From contig WQTQ01000225.1 in NCBI GenBank assembly GCA_009786175.1, forward strand, positions 1 to 36,918: a stretch of 36,918 nucleotides of DNA. Direction: 5' to 3'. The translations under genes and the position numbers were made by a program. Numbering within the stretch: the stretch's first letter is position 1; each line of letters begins with the position of its first letter. Below the pieces are notes generated by a model. It saw only the letters and a program-made list of their open reading frames with translations. It searched no databases and was not told where the DNA came from. Source of the DNA: Bacillota bacterium (GTDB taxonomy: Bacteria; Bacillota_A; Clostridia; Lachnospirales; WQUN01). This document shows positions 6,964 through 15,226 of this stretch, piece after piece.

Positions 6964-7822
6964 ACTAGCGGATGTTATATCTTTAGGCCGTGAAATATGC
7001 TTGCCGGATGATGTCCTTTCTCAAATATGGGCGGCTTGGCAAAGCATGGACACGGAAGCAATGCTACCCCACATAATTCCGCTTACAAAGCCGGAGGCAG
7101 CCCAAGTCGCCTATGACGCTTTAAAGGAACTGTTTGCAGGTACCGACACAAACGGTATAAAAATGCTTACTTCTCAGCTATTTGCCGCCCTGCACACAAG
7201 GGAAATTTACGCACTAAAAGGGATTGACGGCAATATATTCATAGCCACAATAAAATGCCTTTCCAGGTTTGTAAACGAACACATGGAGTCGTACGGCTAT
7301 TATGGTTTTGACAGGGGATGGTGGACGTACCGCCATTTGGCGGCCCAAATTTTTAGGCTTGGGGTATTGGAGTTTGAGACATACAATGACACCCTTTCCG
7401 TTCACATACCTTCCGACGCGGTTATGACAGCGGAAAGCCTTGTCCATTCCTACGGCATGGCGAAAACATTTTTTGCCAAACAAGGCGTAGAATACACGGG
7501 TATATTTTGCAGAACCTGGCTTCTTTACCCTGCGCTGCAGGAAATATTGCCACCAAACTCACGTATTTTGACATTTCAGAAAGATTATGAGATATTGGAA
7601 TTGCACCCGGATTCGAAAAGTGTTATGCGGTGGGTGTTTAAAAATGATTACGATGATTTGACCCAATTGCCGGAAACTACAAGCCTGCAGCGTAATTTGA
7701 AAAAGCTGCTTTTGGCCGGTGGAAATATCGGGGATGCCTATGGGCGGTACGAGGAGAATAAACATGAACAACAAACTTTCAACAAATGTACAAATGCAGT
7801 TTTTGCGCCCTGCACAACTTGA
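6953..7822 (+). CDS. DUF5596-like acyltransferase-domain protein
   Basis: 289-residue cytoplasmic protein. The block FDRGWWTYRHLAAQIFRLG, then LEFE, LSVHIPSDAVMTAESLVHSY and CRTWLLYPALQEILPPNSRI matches a clostridial family annotated as acyltransferase domain-containing (DUF5596, with a GNAT-like C-terminal part). The reaction is not established. The start is ATG 6953 with GGAGG 5 nt ahead, overlapping the previous gene by 11 nt. The last 20 codons run 59 nt into the next gene; residues after LLLAGGNIGDAYGRYEENK look like non-family tail and may reflect a lost stop codon. Confidence 0.7.
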   Translation: MEYKLADVISLGREICLPDDVLSQIWAAWQSMDTEAMLPHIIPLTKPEAAQVAYDALKELFAGTDTNGIKMLTSQLFAALHTREIYALKGIDGNIFIATIKCLSRFVNEHMESYGYYGFDRGWWTYRHLAAQIFRLGVLEFETYNDTLSVHIPSDAVMTAESLVHSYGMAKTFFAKQGVEYTGIFCRTWLLYPALQEILPPNSRILTFQKDYEILELHPDSKSVMRWVFKNDYDDLTQLPETTSLQRNLKKLLLAGGNIGDAYGRYEENKHEQQTFNKCTNAVFAPCTT

Positions 7823-8492
7823 AAAACGGGGGCGCGATTTCCCCGTCGTGTATGTACCCTTTGGGTTAATAGAGTGGCATGGCCATCATCTTCCTCTGGG
7901 AAATGATGCTCTTAAAGCCCACGCGATTTTGGTAAAAGCCGCTGAAATGTATGGCGGTACGGTTTATCCGCCTGTTTGGTTTCACGAAAATTTTGGTAAG
8001 GAACTTATGGTTCCCGTCTTAACTCAGCTGTTTGAACGGCTAAAACAAACAGGCTACCGGGTTATTATTGGTGTTTCCGGGCACAATGTACAGGAACAAA
8101 TTGAAATGATAAACGAAGGCCTGCAGCCGGTGGTTGCCGACGGCACTGTAGCGGGCCTTGGCATGTGGGAAGTGACACTTAGCCAATGCAAAGACTCAAA
8201 TACCGACCACGCGGCAAAGTGGGAGACGTCAAACATGATGTTTTTTTACCCGGAAACCGTTGACATGACAACAATCGAAGGCAAAGACTTGACTTTTGAC
8301 ATGGAGCCGCCATGGGGCATAGGCGGACATGACCCGCGTATACACGCAAGCGCAGGGGTTGGTGAATTAAATTGCCGCCTATGCGCAGAGTCTATCGGCA
8401 AAAAGGCGAAAGAACTGCTGGAATCTCTTCCGCCGGAAAATAGAAATTTTAACATGGAAAAGCTTGAGCCGGGCAATTGGTGGTTCATTTAA
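7764..8492 (+). CDS. Creatininase-family amidohydrolase
   Basis: 242-residue protein of the creatininase superfamily, metal-dependent amidohydrolases that include creatininase and lactam hydrolases. The metal-binding segment EWHGHHLPLGND (Glu37, His39, Asp48) and the strand-loop IIGVSGHN are clear; a late conserved segment is GGHDPRIHASAGVGE. The true substrate cannot be deduced. I chose ATG 7764 because GAGGAG lies just ahead and the upstream in-frame ATG at 7719 has no support. It overlaps the end of the DUF5596-like gene by 59 nt. Confidence 0.85.
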   Translation: MNNKLSTNVQMQFLRPAQLEKRGRDFPVVYVPFGLIEWHGHHLPLGNDALKAHAILVKAAEMYGGTVYPPVWFHENFGKELMVPVLTQLFERLKQTGYRVIIGVSGHNVQEQIEMINEGLQPVVADGTVAGLGMWEVTLSQCKDSNTDHAAKWETSNMMFFYPETVDMTTIEGKDLTFDMEPPWGIGGHDPRIHASAGVGELNCRLCAESIGKKAKELLESLPPENRNFNMEKLEPGNWWFI

Positions 8493-8522
8493 GCAACGAA
8501 AAAAAGCGGAAGGAGGTAATCT

Positions 8523-9101
8523 ATGATACATAACACAGACTTTATTACAGATTTCATTTTTGTGGAAAATAATGTGGCCCCATGCGAAGTAATTCTTATC
8601 CCCGGCGGAAGCCGCCCACAACTTGCACAAAAAGCCGCGGAGCTTTACCACAAAGGCCTTGCGGAGTACATTCTTATAAGCGGCCACGCAAATTACCGTA
8701 TCCCGGATTACCCGTCCGAAGCTGAATATCAAAAAGCTGTTGCAATTAGCCATGGTGTCCCTGCGGAGAAAATTATATGCGAACCCAAAGCCGCCCACAC
8801 TATGGAAAACGCGGAGTTTTCTCTCGCGCTGCTGCGGGAAATGAGTTTCAAGTTGGACAAGTTTATTTTGGTGTGCAAAGCATTCCACAGCAGGCGGGCA
8901 TTGTTAACTTATCAATGTGTATTCCCCAAGACTACGGAATTTTTTGTAGCAACCACAAATGATACCCTAAACCCAAGTAGGGAAAGCTGGACAACAAAGG
9001 ATATGTACGTAAAGCTTGTTATGAGCGAAGTCGAAAAAATTGGCAGATACTTTAACGATAAGATTGCAACGCCGGAGGACAAGTTTAGTGAAAACAACTG
9101 A
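8523..9101 (+). CDS. YdcF/SanA-type DUF218 protein
   Basis: 192-residue DUF218-family protein (ElyC/SanA/YdcF). The conserved parts are VILIPGGSRPQLAQKAAELY, YILISGHAN, IICEPKAAHTMENAEFS and ILVCKAFHSRRALLTYQ. No N-terminal membrane helix is present, so it is a cytoplasmic YdcF-like form. Some family members affect envelope precursors, and YdcF binds SAM; neither role can be claimed here. AAGGAGG stands just before ATG 8523. The end overlaps the next gene by 14 nt. Confidence 0.8.
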   Translation: MIHNTDFITDFIFVENNVAPCEVILIPGGSRPQLAQKAAELYHKGLAEYILISGHANYRIPDYPSEAEYQKAVAISHGVPAEKIICEPKAAHTMENAEFSLALLREMSFKLDKFILVCKAFHSRRALLTYQCVFPKTTEFFVATTNDTLNPSRESWTTKDMYVKLVMSEVEKIGRYFNDKIATPEDKFSENN

Positions 9102-9498
9102 GTGCAGCATCAAAGAAAACCTGCGCAAATATTACAACCAGGAAGCGGAGTACAGAAACGCCTCCACAAAACAGGAATGGAAACTTGCAGAGCGGCAAGC
9201 CTTCCTTAACCTTGCCAAAGCCGAGGGCAAGCAAACCCTGCTGGAGCTTGGTGCGGGTACCGGTGACGACAGTTTATTTTTTATGGGCGTGTATGGCGGC
9301 GAAAATACGGAAAGCGAATACGTTAAAACGGAACTTTCCCAACATCCGCGCTTTTTTTCGTATTTCTCCAAAGACGCGCTGCAAGAGGTTTTGGCCATGC
9401 AATTTGAAATAATTTCATTTAAGCAATACGATGTGCAAAGGGGCAGAAGCCACGAATTTCAGTCAGTTTTAATGCGAAAAAAGGCGATGGCAAAGTGA
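9088..9498 (+). pseudogene. SAM methyltransferase with in-frame internal deletion
   Basis: 136 residues, about 85-90 fewer than the class I methyltransferase family it belongs to. The N-terminus (ENLRKYYNQEAEYRNAS, KQEWKLAERQAFL, motif I LLELGAGTGDDSLFFM) runs directly into the late segment GVYGGENTESEYVKTEL and RFFSYFSKDALQEVL. The normal middle, with the acidic loop binding SAM ribose and the substrate-side strands, is missing. The join falls at TTTTTTATGGGCG, where relatives have FFM before the gap and FxMGVYGG after it, so a deletion between short direct repeats is likely. The start is GTG 9088 with GGAGG 9 nt ahead. It is probably inactive; the frame is open and overlaps both neighbours. 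Confidence 0.65.
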
Positions 9499-9992
9499 TA
9501 AAAATAGTTGAACTTGACGATGCTCTAATCCCGCAAGCAGAAAAGCTGGTTAACTCTGTATTCCGCGAGCAGGACCTTGAAGAACGGCTTAGCTTTTGGG
9601 TGTACAAAAACCGAAATAAATTTTGGATGAAGGCCGCGTTAAAATTATACGGTACAATGGAATACTGTAAATACTGGGTTGCCATTAATGAAGCCGGTGA
9701 AATAGTGGGTACAACAGGGCTGTATTCCGTAAAAAAGGACATCCATGAAGCCATTTGGCTTTCCTGGTTTTGCGTAAACCCAAATTGCAGGGGGCAGGGG
9801 ATTGGTAAGCAGCTAATCGAGTTTTCTATTGACATGGCCCGCAGTTATGGCAAAAAATATTTGCGCCTGTACACGTCTGACGACCCAAACGAGGTGGAAG
9901 CGCAATTTCTTTACGAAAAGTACGGCTTCAAAGAAACAGAGCGGGAAGTTTACAAAGCATGGACGCTTATTTACAGGGAAAAGGTGCTGTAA
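9495..9992 (+). CDS. GNAT acetyltransferase (first of three)
   Basis: 165-residue GNAT protein transferring an acetyl group from acetyl-CoA to an unknown amine. The acetyl-CoA loop CRGQGIGKQLIEF lies at about residues 98-110, preceded by the strand IWLSWFCVNPN, with LYEKYGFKETEREVY in the last third. GTG 9495 overlaps the TGA of the broken methyltransferase, so it may be translated by coupling. It belongs to a tightly spaced same-strand series. Confidence 0.85.
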   Translation: MIKIVELDDALIPQAEKLVNSVFREQDLEERLSFWVYKNRNKFWMKAALKLYGTMEYCKYWVAINEAGEIVGTTGLYSVKKDIHEAIWLSWFCVNPNCRGQGIGKQLIEFSIDMARSYGKKYLRLYTSDDPNEVEAQFLYEKYGFKETEREVYKAWTLIYREKVL

Positions 9993-10012
9993 CACGGCAG
10001 AGAGGAAATAAT

Positions 10013-10525
10013 ATGAACATTTGTGTAAGATATATGCAGGAAAGTGACATCGCGGTTTTAGCGGAAGAGTTTAGCGTAAATCAGGGCTGGCAAGATAAAA
10101 ACGCCGAGCATTTCACAAAATATTTTGCAGAGCATATAAGCGGCGAGAGACACGTTTTAGTGGCGGAGCAAAACGGCAGTGTGGCAGGTTATGTCACGCT
10201 TTTGCCCAACGATACAGCCGGATCCTTTGCCAATAAAAATATACCAACCGTATGCGATTTTAACGTACTGATAAAATTCCGTGGGCAGGGGGTTGGCACT
10301 GCCTTAATGGATGCGGCAGAAAATCTGGCAAAGGAAACATCTGACACAATTTGCCTTGGGGTTGGGCTGTACACAGACTACGGCACAGCCCAAAGGATGT
10401 ACGCAAAGCGGGGTTACATCCCCGACGGCAGCGGGGTTTGGTACCAAAACAAAAACCTGCCGCCATACCAGCAGTGCTGCAATGACGATGACTTAATTTT
10501 GTACATGAGTAAATCGTTGAGGTGA
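10013..10525 (+). CDS. GNAT acetyltransferase (second of three)
   Basis: 170-residue GNAT protein. VCDFNVLIKFRGQGVGTALM contains the acetyl-CoA loop RGQGVG, followed by LGVGLYTDYGTAQRMYAKRG and an aromatic C-terminal segment. I chose ATG 10013 over the upstream in-frame ATG at 9959 because AGAGGAAA precedes it and the domain begins directly after. The substrate is unknown. Sequence similarity to the neighbouring GNATs is low, so these are not recent tandem duplicates. Confidence 0.85.
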   Translation: MNICVRYMQESDIAVLAEEFSVNQGWQDKNAEHFTKYFAEHISGERHVLVAEQNGSVAGYVTLLPNDTAGSFANKNIPTVCDFNVLIKFRGQGVGTALMDAAENLAKETSDTICLGVGLYTDYGTAQRMYAKRGYIPDGSGVWYQNKNLPPYQQCCNDDDLILYMSKSLR

Positions 10526-10529
10526 TAAA

Positions 10530-11006
10530 ATGCTTGAAATAAAGGAAATAACAGCCCCGGAAGAAAAATCAAAAATTTGCGACAGCATTCTGCCGGCGTT
10601 GCCGGACTGGTTTGGTATAGAGGAATCCATAGTGGACTATGTGAAAGAAGTTGGCGATAAGCCATTTTATTGCGCATTTGACGGCGGCAAAGCCATTGGG
10701 TTTGTTTCAATTAAAGTACACAACCCGTACACCGCAGACATTTATGTAACAGGCATATTAAGCGACTACCACCGCCAAGGTATTGGCCGCAAGCTGGTAG
10801 AAGTTTGCGAAGATTTTTGCCGTAACAACAGCATGGAATTTCTAACAGTAAAAACCCTGGCAGAAACCCATCCAGATCCATTCTACAAAAAAACGCGCCT
10901 GTTTTATGAGGCAATGGGCTTTAAGCCACTGGAAGTTTTCCCGCTTTTGTGGGATGAGTATAACCCTTGTTTGCTAATGGTTAAATATGTGGGGGTTAGC
11001 CCATGA
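10530..11006 (+). CDS. GNAT acetyltransferase (third of three)
   Basis: 158-residue GNAT protein. IYVTGILSDYHRQGIGRKLVE holds the acetyl-CoA loop RQGIG, and RLFYEAMGFKPLEVFPLLW forms the typical end. The pattern (IPALPDWFGIEESI at the start, HPDPFYKKTRLFYEAMGF later) matches a common clostridial GNAT subgroup of unknown substrate. The start is ATG 10530, four bases after the previous stop. It overlaps the HD gene by 4 nt. Confidence 0.85.
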   Translation: MLEIKEITAPEEKSKICDSILPALPDWFGIEESIVDYVKEVGDKPFYCAFDGGKAIGFVSIKVHNPYTADIYVTGILSDYHRQGIGRKLVEVCEDFCRNNSMEFLTVKTLAETHPDPFYKKTRLFYEAMGFKPLEVFPLLWDEYNPCLLMVKYVGVSP

Positions 11007-11695
11007 CAAAACAGGATTACACAATTATCGAAAATTACATGCTAACCCACATAACCGACAGTGCCCATGATAAGCATCACATCTACAGGGTGTTGAACGC
11101 CGCCGTAGATATTGCAAGCCACGAGCAAGGCATAGACATGGGCGTTTTGGTGGCGGCATGTCTGCTTCACGACATTGGGCGAAGCGTGCAAATGGCAAAC
11201 CCTGCCGTTTGCCATGCCAAAGCCGGCGGGCAAATGGCCTTTGACTTTTTTACATCTCACAACTTGCTTTCGCAAAAATGGCACCCGAGGCAGGCGCGCC
11301 ATGTGCAGGACTGTATTTCTACCCATAGATACAGGGGTGACAGCCCGCCCCAAACAATAGAAGCAAAAATCCTATTCGACGCCGATAAGCTGGAAGCTGC
11401 CGGTGTAATTGGCATTGCCAGAACCCTTATATTTTCCGGGCATATTGACGGACCGCTGTACACGCTAAACGAAGGTGGACGCATTATTACCGGCACCGCA
11501 GACGTAGACACAGGCACATTTTTTCAGCACTACAACCACAAACTAAAAAATGTATACGATTCCTTTTATACCGCCCGGGCCAAAGAAATCGCCCAAAAGC
11601 GAAAAAATGCCGCGGAAAATTTCTACAACGCCCTTTACGCGGAAGTTACTGACAACATAAAAAGTGGCACACAGTTGACGGAGGTAATCAAGTGA
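11003..11695 (+). CDS. HD-domain phosphohydrolase
   Basis: 230-residue HD protein. The metal ligands can be seen in order: HDKHHIYRVLNAA, CLLHDIGRS (His56-Asp57), STHRYRG and the distal FDADKLEAAGVIGIAR. HD proteins of this size act on nucleotides or other phosphate esters; the substrate is unknown. ATG 11003 overlaps the previous stop (ATGA), and the end overlaps the NUDIX gene by 4 nt, so the three proteins are translationally linked. Confidence 0.86.
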   Translation: MTKQDYTIIENYMLTHITDSAHDKHHIYRVLNAAVDIASHEQGIDMGVLVAACLLHDIGRSVQMANPAVCHAKAGGQMAFDFFTSHNLLSQKWHPRQARHVQDCISTHRYRGDSPPQTIEAKILFDADKLEAAGVIGIARTLIFSGHIDGPLYTLNEGGRIITGTADVDTGTFFQHYNHKLKNVYDSFYTARAKEIAQKRKNAAENFYNALYAEVTDNIKSGTQLTEVIK

Positions 11696-12153
11696 CACAA
11701 AATCACTTTACGGCCACAGGCATAGTCTTTAACAACTGCGGCGAGGTGCTTATGATAAAGCACAAAAAGCTGGGCGTATGGCTGCCGCCCGGGGGCCACA
11801 CAGACGAAAATGAACTGCCCTGTGAAGCCGTATTACGGGAAATTTTTGAGGAAACCGGTGTAAAAGCCAGTGTTATTTCCGCGTCACCTGGCGTAGGTGT
11901 GGGTGATGATGCCCATTGCAAAGAACTGCCCCACCCATTCGTAATCCTGCTGGAAGATATTGAGCGCACATGGTTGCACAACCACATAGATTTGGTGTAT
12001 CTTTGTAATGCCGAAGGGGGCGACCTTACCAAAAGCGAAGCCGAAGCGGATGACATCGGCTGGTTTACCCCGGAAGCGATAATTACGCTGGATACCTTTG
12101 AAAATGTCCGCAAAACAATAGCCGCCGCGGCACGGCATATGAAAACGGGATGA
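11692..12153 (+). CDS. NUDIX hydrolase
   Basis: 153-residue NUDIX protein. The NUDIX box begins at GGHTDENELPCEAVLREIFE and continues ETGV, fitting G-x5-E-x7-REUxEExGU. It hydrolyses a nucleoside diphosphate linked to another moiety; specificity is not readable. The start is GTG 11692, overlapping the HD stop, with GGAGG ahead. Its TGA stop sits in the hairpin that probably ends the transcript. Confidence 0.88.
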   Translation: MTQNHFTATGIVFNNCGEVLMIKHKKLGVWLPPGGHTDENELPCEAVLREIFEETGVKASVISASPGVGVGDDAHCKELPHPFVILLEDIERTWLHNHIDLVYLCNAEGGDLTKSEAEADDIGWFTPEAIITLDTFENVRKTIAAAARHMKTG

Positions 12154-12165
12154 AGTGTTCATCCC
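12147..12165 (+). terminator. Hairpin closing the methionine/tailoring gene run
   Basis: GGGATGAA (12147-12154) pairs perfectly with TTCATCCC (12158-12165) around a GTG loop. It contains the NUDIX stop codon. No T-tract follows, so it may be an inefficient terminator or a 3'-end stabiliser. Confidence 0.5.
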
Positions 12166-12268
12166 TTGCAGTGAAAATGATGTGGAAATTATATACAAAT
12201 GAATGATAATCTAGTATAGTAGATAAACAAAGCAATAACAGCTAAGCTGCTCTTTAAGGGGAAAGATT

Positions 12269-15226
12269 ATGCCTTTAAATTATTTTATTGCGCTGGCGTT
12301 AACTATAACAGGAATGATATATTTGATGCTTGGCACAAATACTTATGTAACCGATACAAAATCTCATATGCGGCGACGCTACATTATCACATGCATATGG
12401 CTGGCGATATGGAGTTTTTCTTACGCGCTTATGACACTTACTCACAGTGAAGAACTTGTACGGTTATTCTGGTCTATTGGTTTTTTTGCCACATTTATGT
12501 TTTTCCCAAGTTGGGTTAATTTTTTATATTACTTTACATCGCAAAAATGGCATAGAGCCAAGCAGATAATGCCCTTACTGTATTTAGGTGCCATTGTTAT
12601 TGCAGTGATAACCATATGTTCAGGTACCACTGAATTTGTAAAAACCGAGTTTGGTTATCAATTTATTTATGAAATAAGCCCAATATTCATAATTGTGAAT
12701 GTATATGTTATTATCCTGGCTTCACTGATGCTGTATATGCAAATGCAATGGATGCGGTCGTCACGCTTTGTGCGTCAAAAAAAGACGGCCTTCATCTATT
12801 TTTTGTCATCAATTATTATTCTTCCGCCCGCACATATACTGGAAGGTATTATTCCCATATACTTTAATTCAAGTGCAGTCCCGTTTGCTACGGTGTTGCT
12901 TTTGTTCGTTTCTGTACAGTTTTACCGTGCAGCAAGAACAAATAAAGCCCTTGACATCAGTCTTGAAAATGTATCACAGGATATATTCACTTCGGTTACC
13001 ATGCCGGTCTTGGTTTTAAACTACAATAACGATGTAGTTCTTGCAAACAGTGCGGCAAAGCGGCTATGGGAGAATGACATAATCGGCTGTAATGCAGTGG
13101 ATTTATTCTTGGTGGGTAATACAAATCCGGAATCTTCATTTTTTGACGAAAATCTTGAAAACTCTAGAATTACTATTGCAACTGTGTCCGGTAACATTAA
13201 CTGTAAAATGCTGCTTACCATCGTAAAAGACATGTATGGTGACGTTTTAAATAAAATTATCACAGTGAGCGATATAACCGAACTTCTTAATGCAATTGAA
13301 AAAGCGGATCTTGCAAGCAAAGCAAAAAGCAGTTTCTTGGCAAATATGAGCCATGAAATAAGAACGCCACTAAACGCAATTACCGGTATGACAGAGCTTG
13401 CTCTCCGTGAAGATATAGACAGTGTATCCCGTGAATATATAAAAACTATAAAGCAGGCCAGCTCAAATTTGCTGTCTATTGTTAACGATATTTTGGACTT
13501 TTCAAAAATTGAAACAGGAAAATTGGAGATACTCACTTCCGAATACTCAGTGCCCTCACTTATTAATGATGTGGTGGGGACTATTAGAATTGAAACTATG
13601 GATTTACCGATACGGTTTTTTGTTTATGTAGACAAAAATATTCCACATACGCTTATAGGTGACGAAATGAAAATCCGCCAGGCACTAATCAATGTACTTG
13701 GTAATGCCGTAAAATATACAGAACAAGGGTTTGTTTCCCTATCTGTTTCGGGTGAGTTTTTACAGGATGACATTGTGTGCCTGACAATGGATGTTGTTGA
13801 TAGTGGCAAAGGCATAAGACAGGAAAACATAGGCTCTTTATTTGATGATTTTGCGCGATTTGATACAGAATCCAACAGAAGCATTGATGGCATGGGTCTG
13901 GGGCTTGCCATCACTAAAAATATAATTGATACAATGAACGGAGATATTTTCGTTGAATCTGAATATGGTAAAGGAAGCACATTTACAATAAAGTTTCCGC
14001 AGGAATATAAATCTCGTATGCCAATTGTCACAATACAAAACCCGGATGATGTTAGTGTGCTTATATATGAGAACTGCGAAAAAACTTCAGATTCTTTAAG
14101 CGATACATTTATAAATCTTGGCGTGAGGTATACCATTGCGTCAACCGAGTCCGACTTACACAGGCTAGTTATGGGGCATTCTTTCGATTTCCTGTTTGTG
14201 TCACACCGGTTATACAAACAGTGTGAAGGATTAATCACGAAATACAAGGGAAGCGCAAAGGTTGTCCTGCTAATGGAGTTTGACGAAACAATTTCCGAAC
14301 CTGTTCTGAACAACAATGTGGAGGTTATTGTTTTACCGGCATACTCTATACCAATAGCCAATATAATCAACGGCATATCGGGCAGTTTCATATACGAGCA
14401 AACAAAAAAGCCTGTAGTGACTTTTACCGCTTCAGGCGCGAATGTGTTACTTGTCGATGACATAAAAACAAATCTGCAGGTTGCAAAGGGTTTATTGCAG
14501 CCTTACTGTATGCGGATAGATTTATGCAGCAGCGGTAACGAAGCTATTAAAGCACTGGAAAAAAAGAATTACGACATAGTGTTTATGGACCATAAGATGC
14601 CGGATATGGACGGTGTTGAAACCACGCAACGTATCAGAGAAATGGGCGTACACAATAAGTACTACAAGGACGTTCCGATTATCGCGCTGACGGCAAATGC
14701 CATCACCGGGGTTAATGAAATGTTCTTATCAAGCGGGTTTAACGATTTCTTATCAAAGCCTATTGATGTTATCCGCCTTAATAAGGTGCTTGAGAGGTGG
14801 ATACCAAAGGATAAGCAGAAAAAAGTTACTAATAAAAGCATTGCACCTGCACGTGCCGAAGGCGGTGTCATTTTAATTGATGGGCTGGATGTTGACACAG
14901 GTATATCAAGGACGGGCGGGACAATCGAATTTTACATCAAATGCCTATCTGTTTTTTGTGACGACGGGTATAAAAAGATAAAGGAAATAGAAGAAAGCCT
15001 AAGTAACGGTGACATTACACTTTTCGTTATCCATGTCCATGGGTTGAAAAGCGCATCTGCTTTTATTGGTGCAGATTGGCTGTCCCGCGCGGCGAGTGCT
15101 TTGGAAGAAGCCGGAAAGCGGGAAGATATTGCATTTATTAAACTGAATACCAATAAGTTCTTGCTGTCTATGAAAAGCTTGCTTGACAGTATCAGCGACT
15201 GGAAAAATAAAAGGAGTTCGTCATGA
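12269..15226 (+). CDS. Hybrid sensor histidine kinase with 7TM, REC and HPt
   Basis: 985-residue membrane kinase. Residues 1-225 hold seven predicted helices of the HisKA_7TM type. A PAS-like segment follows (about 235-345), then HisKA with the phosphorylated His362 (ANMSHEIRTPLNAITGM), an HATPase domain (GNAVKYTE; GMGLGLAITKNII), a degenerate receiver-like stretch (about 594-707), a complete receiver with Asp774 (IVFMDHKMPDMDG; FLSKPID), and a C-terminal HPt with His924 (HGLKSAS). This is a full internal phosphorelay, so an outside response regulator should receive the phosphate; none is adjacent. It overlaps the next gene by 4 nt. The signal sensed is unknown. Confidence 0.9.
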   Translation: MPLNYFIALALTITGMIYLMLGTNTYVTDTKSHMRRRYIITCIWLAIWSFSYALMTLTHSEELVRLFWSIGFFATFMFFPSWVNFLYYFTSQKWHRAKQIMPLLYLGAIVIAVITICSGTTEFVKTEFGYQFIYEISPIFIIVNVYVIILASLMLYMQMQWMRSSRFVRQKKTAFIYFLSSIIILPPAHILEGIIPIYFNSSAVPFATVLLLFVSVQFYRAARTNKALDISLENVSQDIFTSVTMPVLVLNYNNDVVLANSAAKRLWENDIIGCNAVDLFLVGNTNPESSFFDENLENSRITIATVSGNINCKMLLTIVKDMYGDVLNKIITVSDITELLNAIEKADLASKAKSSFLANMSHEIRTPLNAITGMTELALREDIDSVSREYIKTIKQASSNLLSIVNDILDFSKIETGKLEILTSEYSVPSLINDVVGTIRIETMDLPIRFFVYVDKNIPHTLIGDEMKIRQALINVLGNAVKYTEQGFVSLSVSGEFLQDDIVCLTMDVVDSGKGIRQENIGSLFDDFARFDTESNRSIDGMGLGLAITKNIIDTMNGDIFVESEYGKGSTFTIKFPQEYKSRMPIVTIQNPDDVSVLIYENCEKTSDSLSDTFINLGVRYTIASTESDLHRLVMGHSFDFLFVSHRLYKQCEGLITKYKGSAKVVLLMEFDETISEPVLNNNVEVIVLPAYSIPIANIINGISGSFIYEQTKKPVVTFTASGANVLLVDDIKTNLQVAKGLLQPYCMRIDLCSSGNEAIKALEKKNYDIVFMDHKMPDMDGVETTQRIREMGVHNKYYKDVPIIALTANAITGVNEMFLSSGFNDFLSKPIDVIRLNKVLERWIPKDKQKKVTNKSIAPARAEGGVILIDGLDVDTGISRTGGTIEFYIKCLSVFCDDGYKKIKEIEESLSNGDITLFVIHVHGLKSASAFIGADWLSRAASALEEAGKREDIAFIKLNTNKFLLSMKSLLDSISDWKNKRSSS

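Noticed and set aside
9088..11695. Integron-like cassette array
   Set aside because: No attC-like repeats or integrase; the genes overlap by a few bases, which cassettes normally do not.
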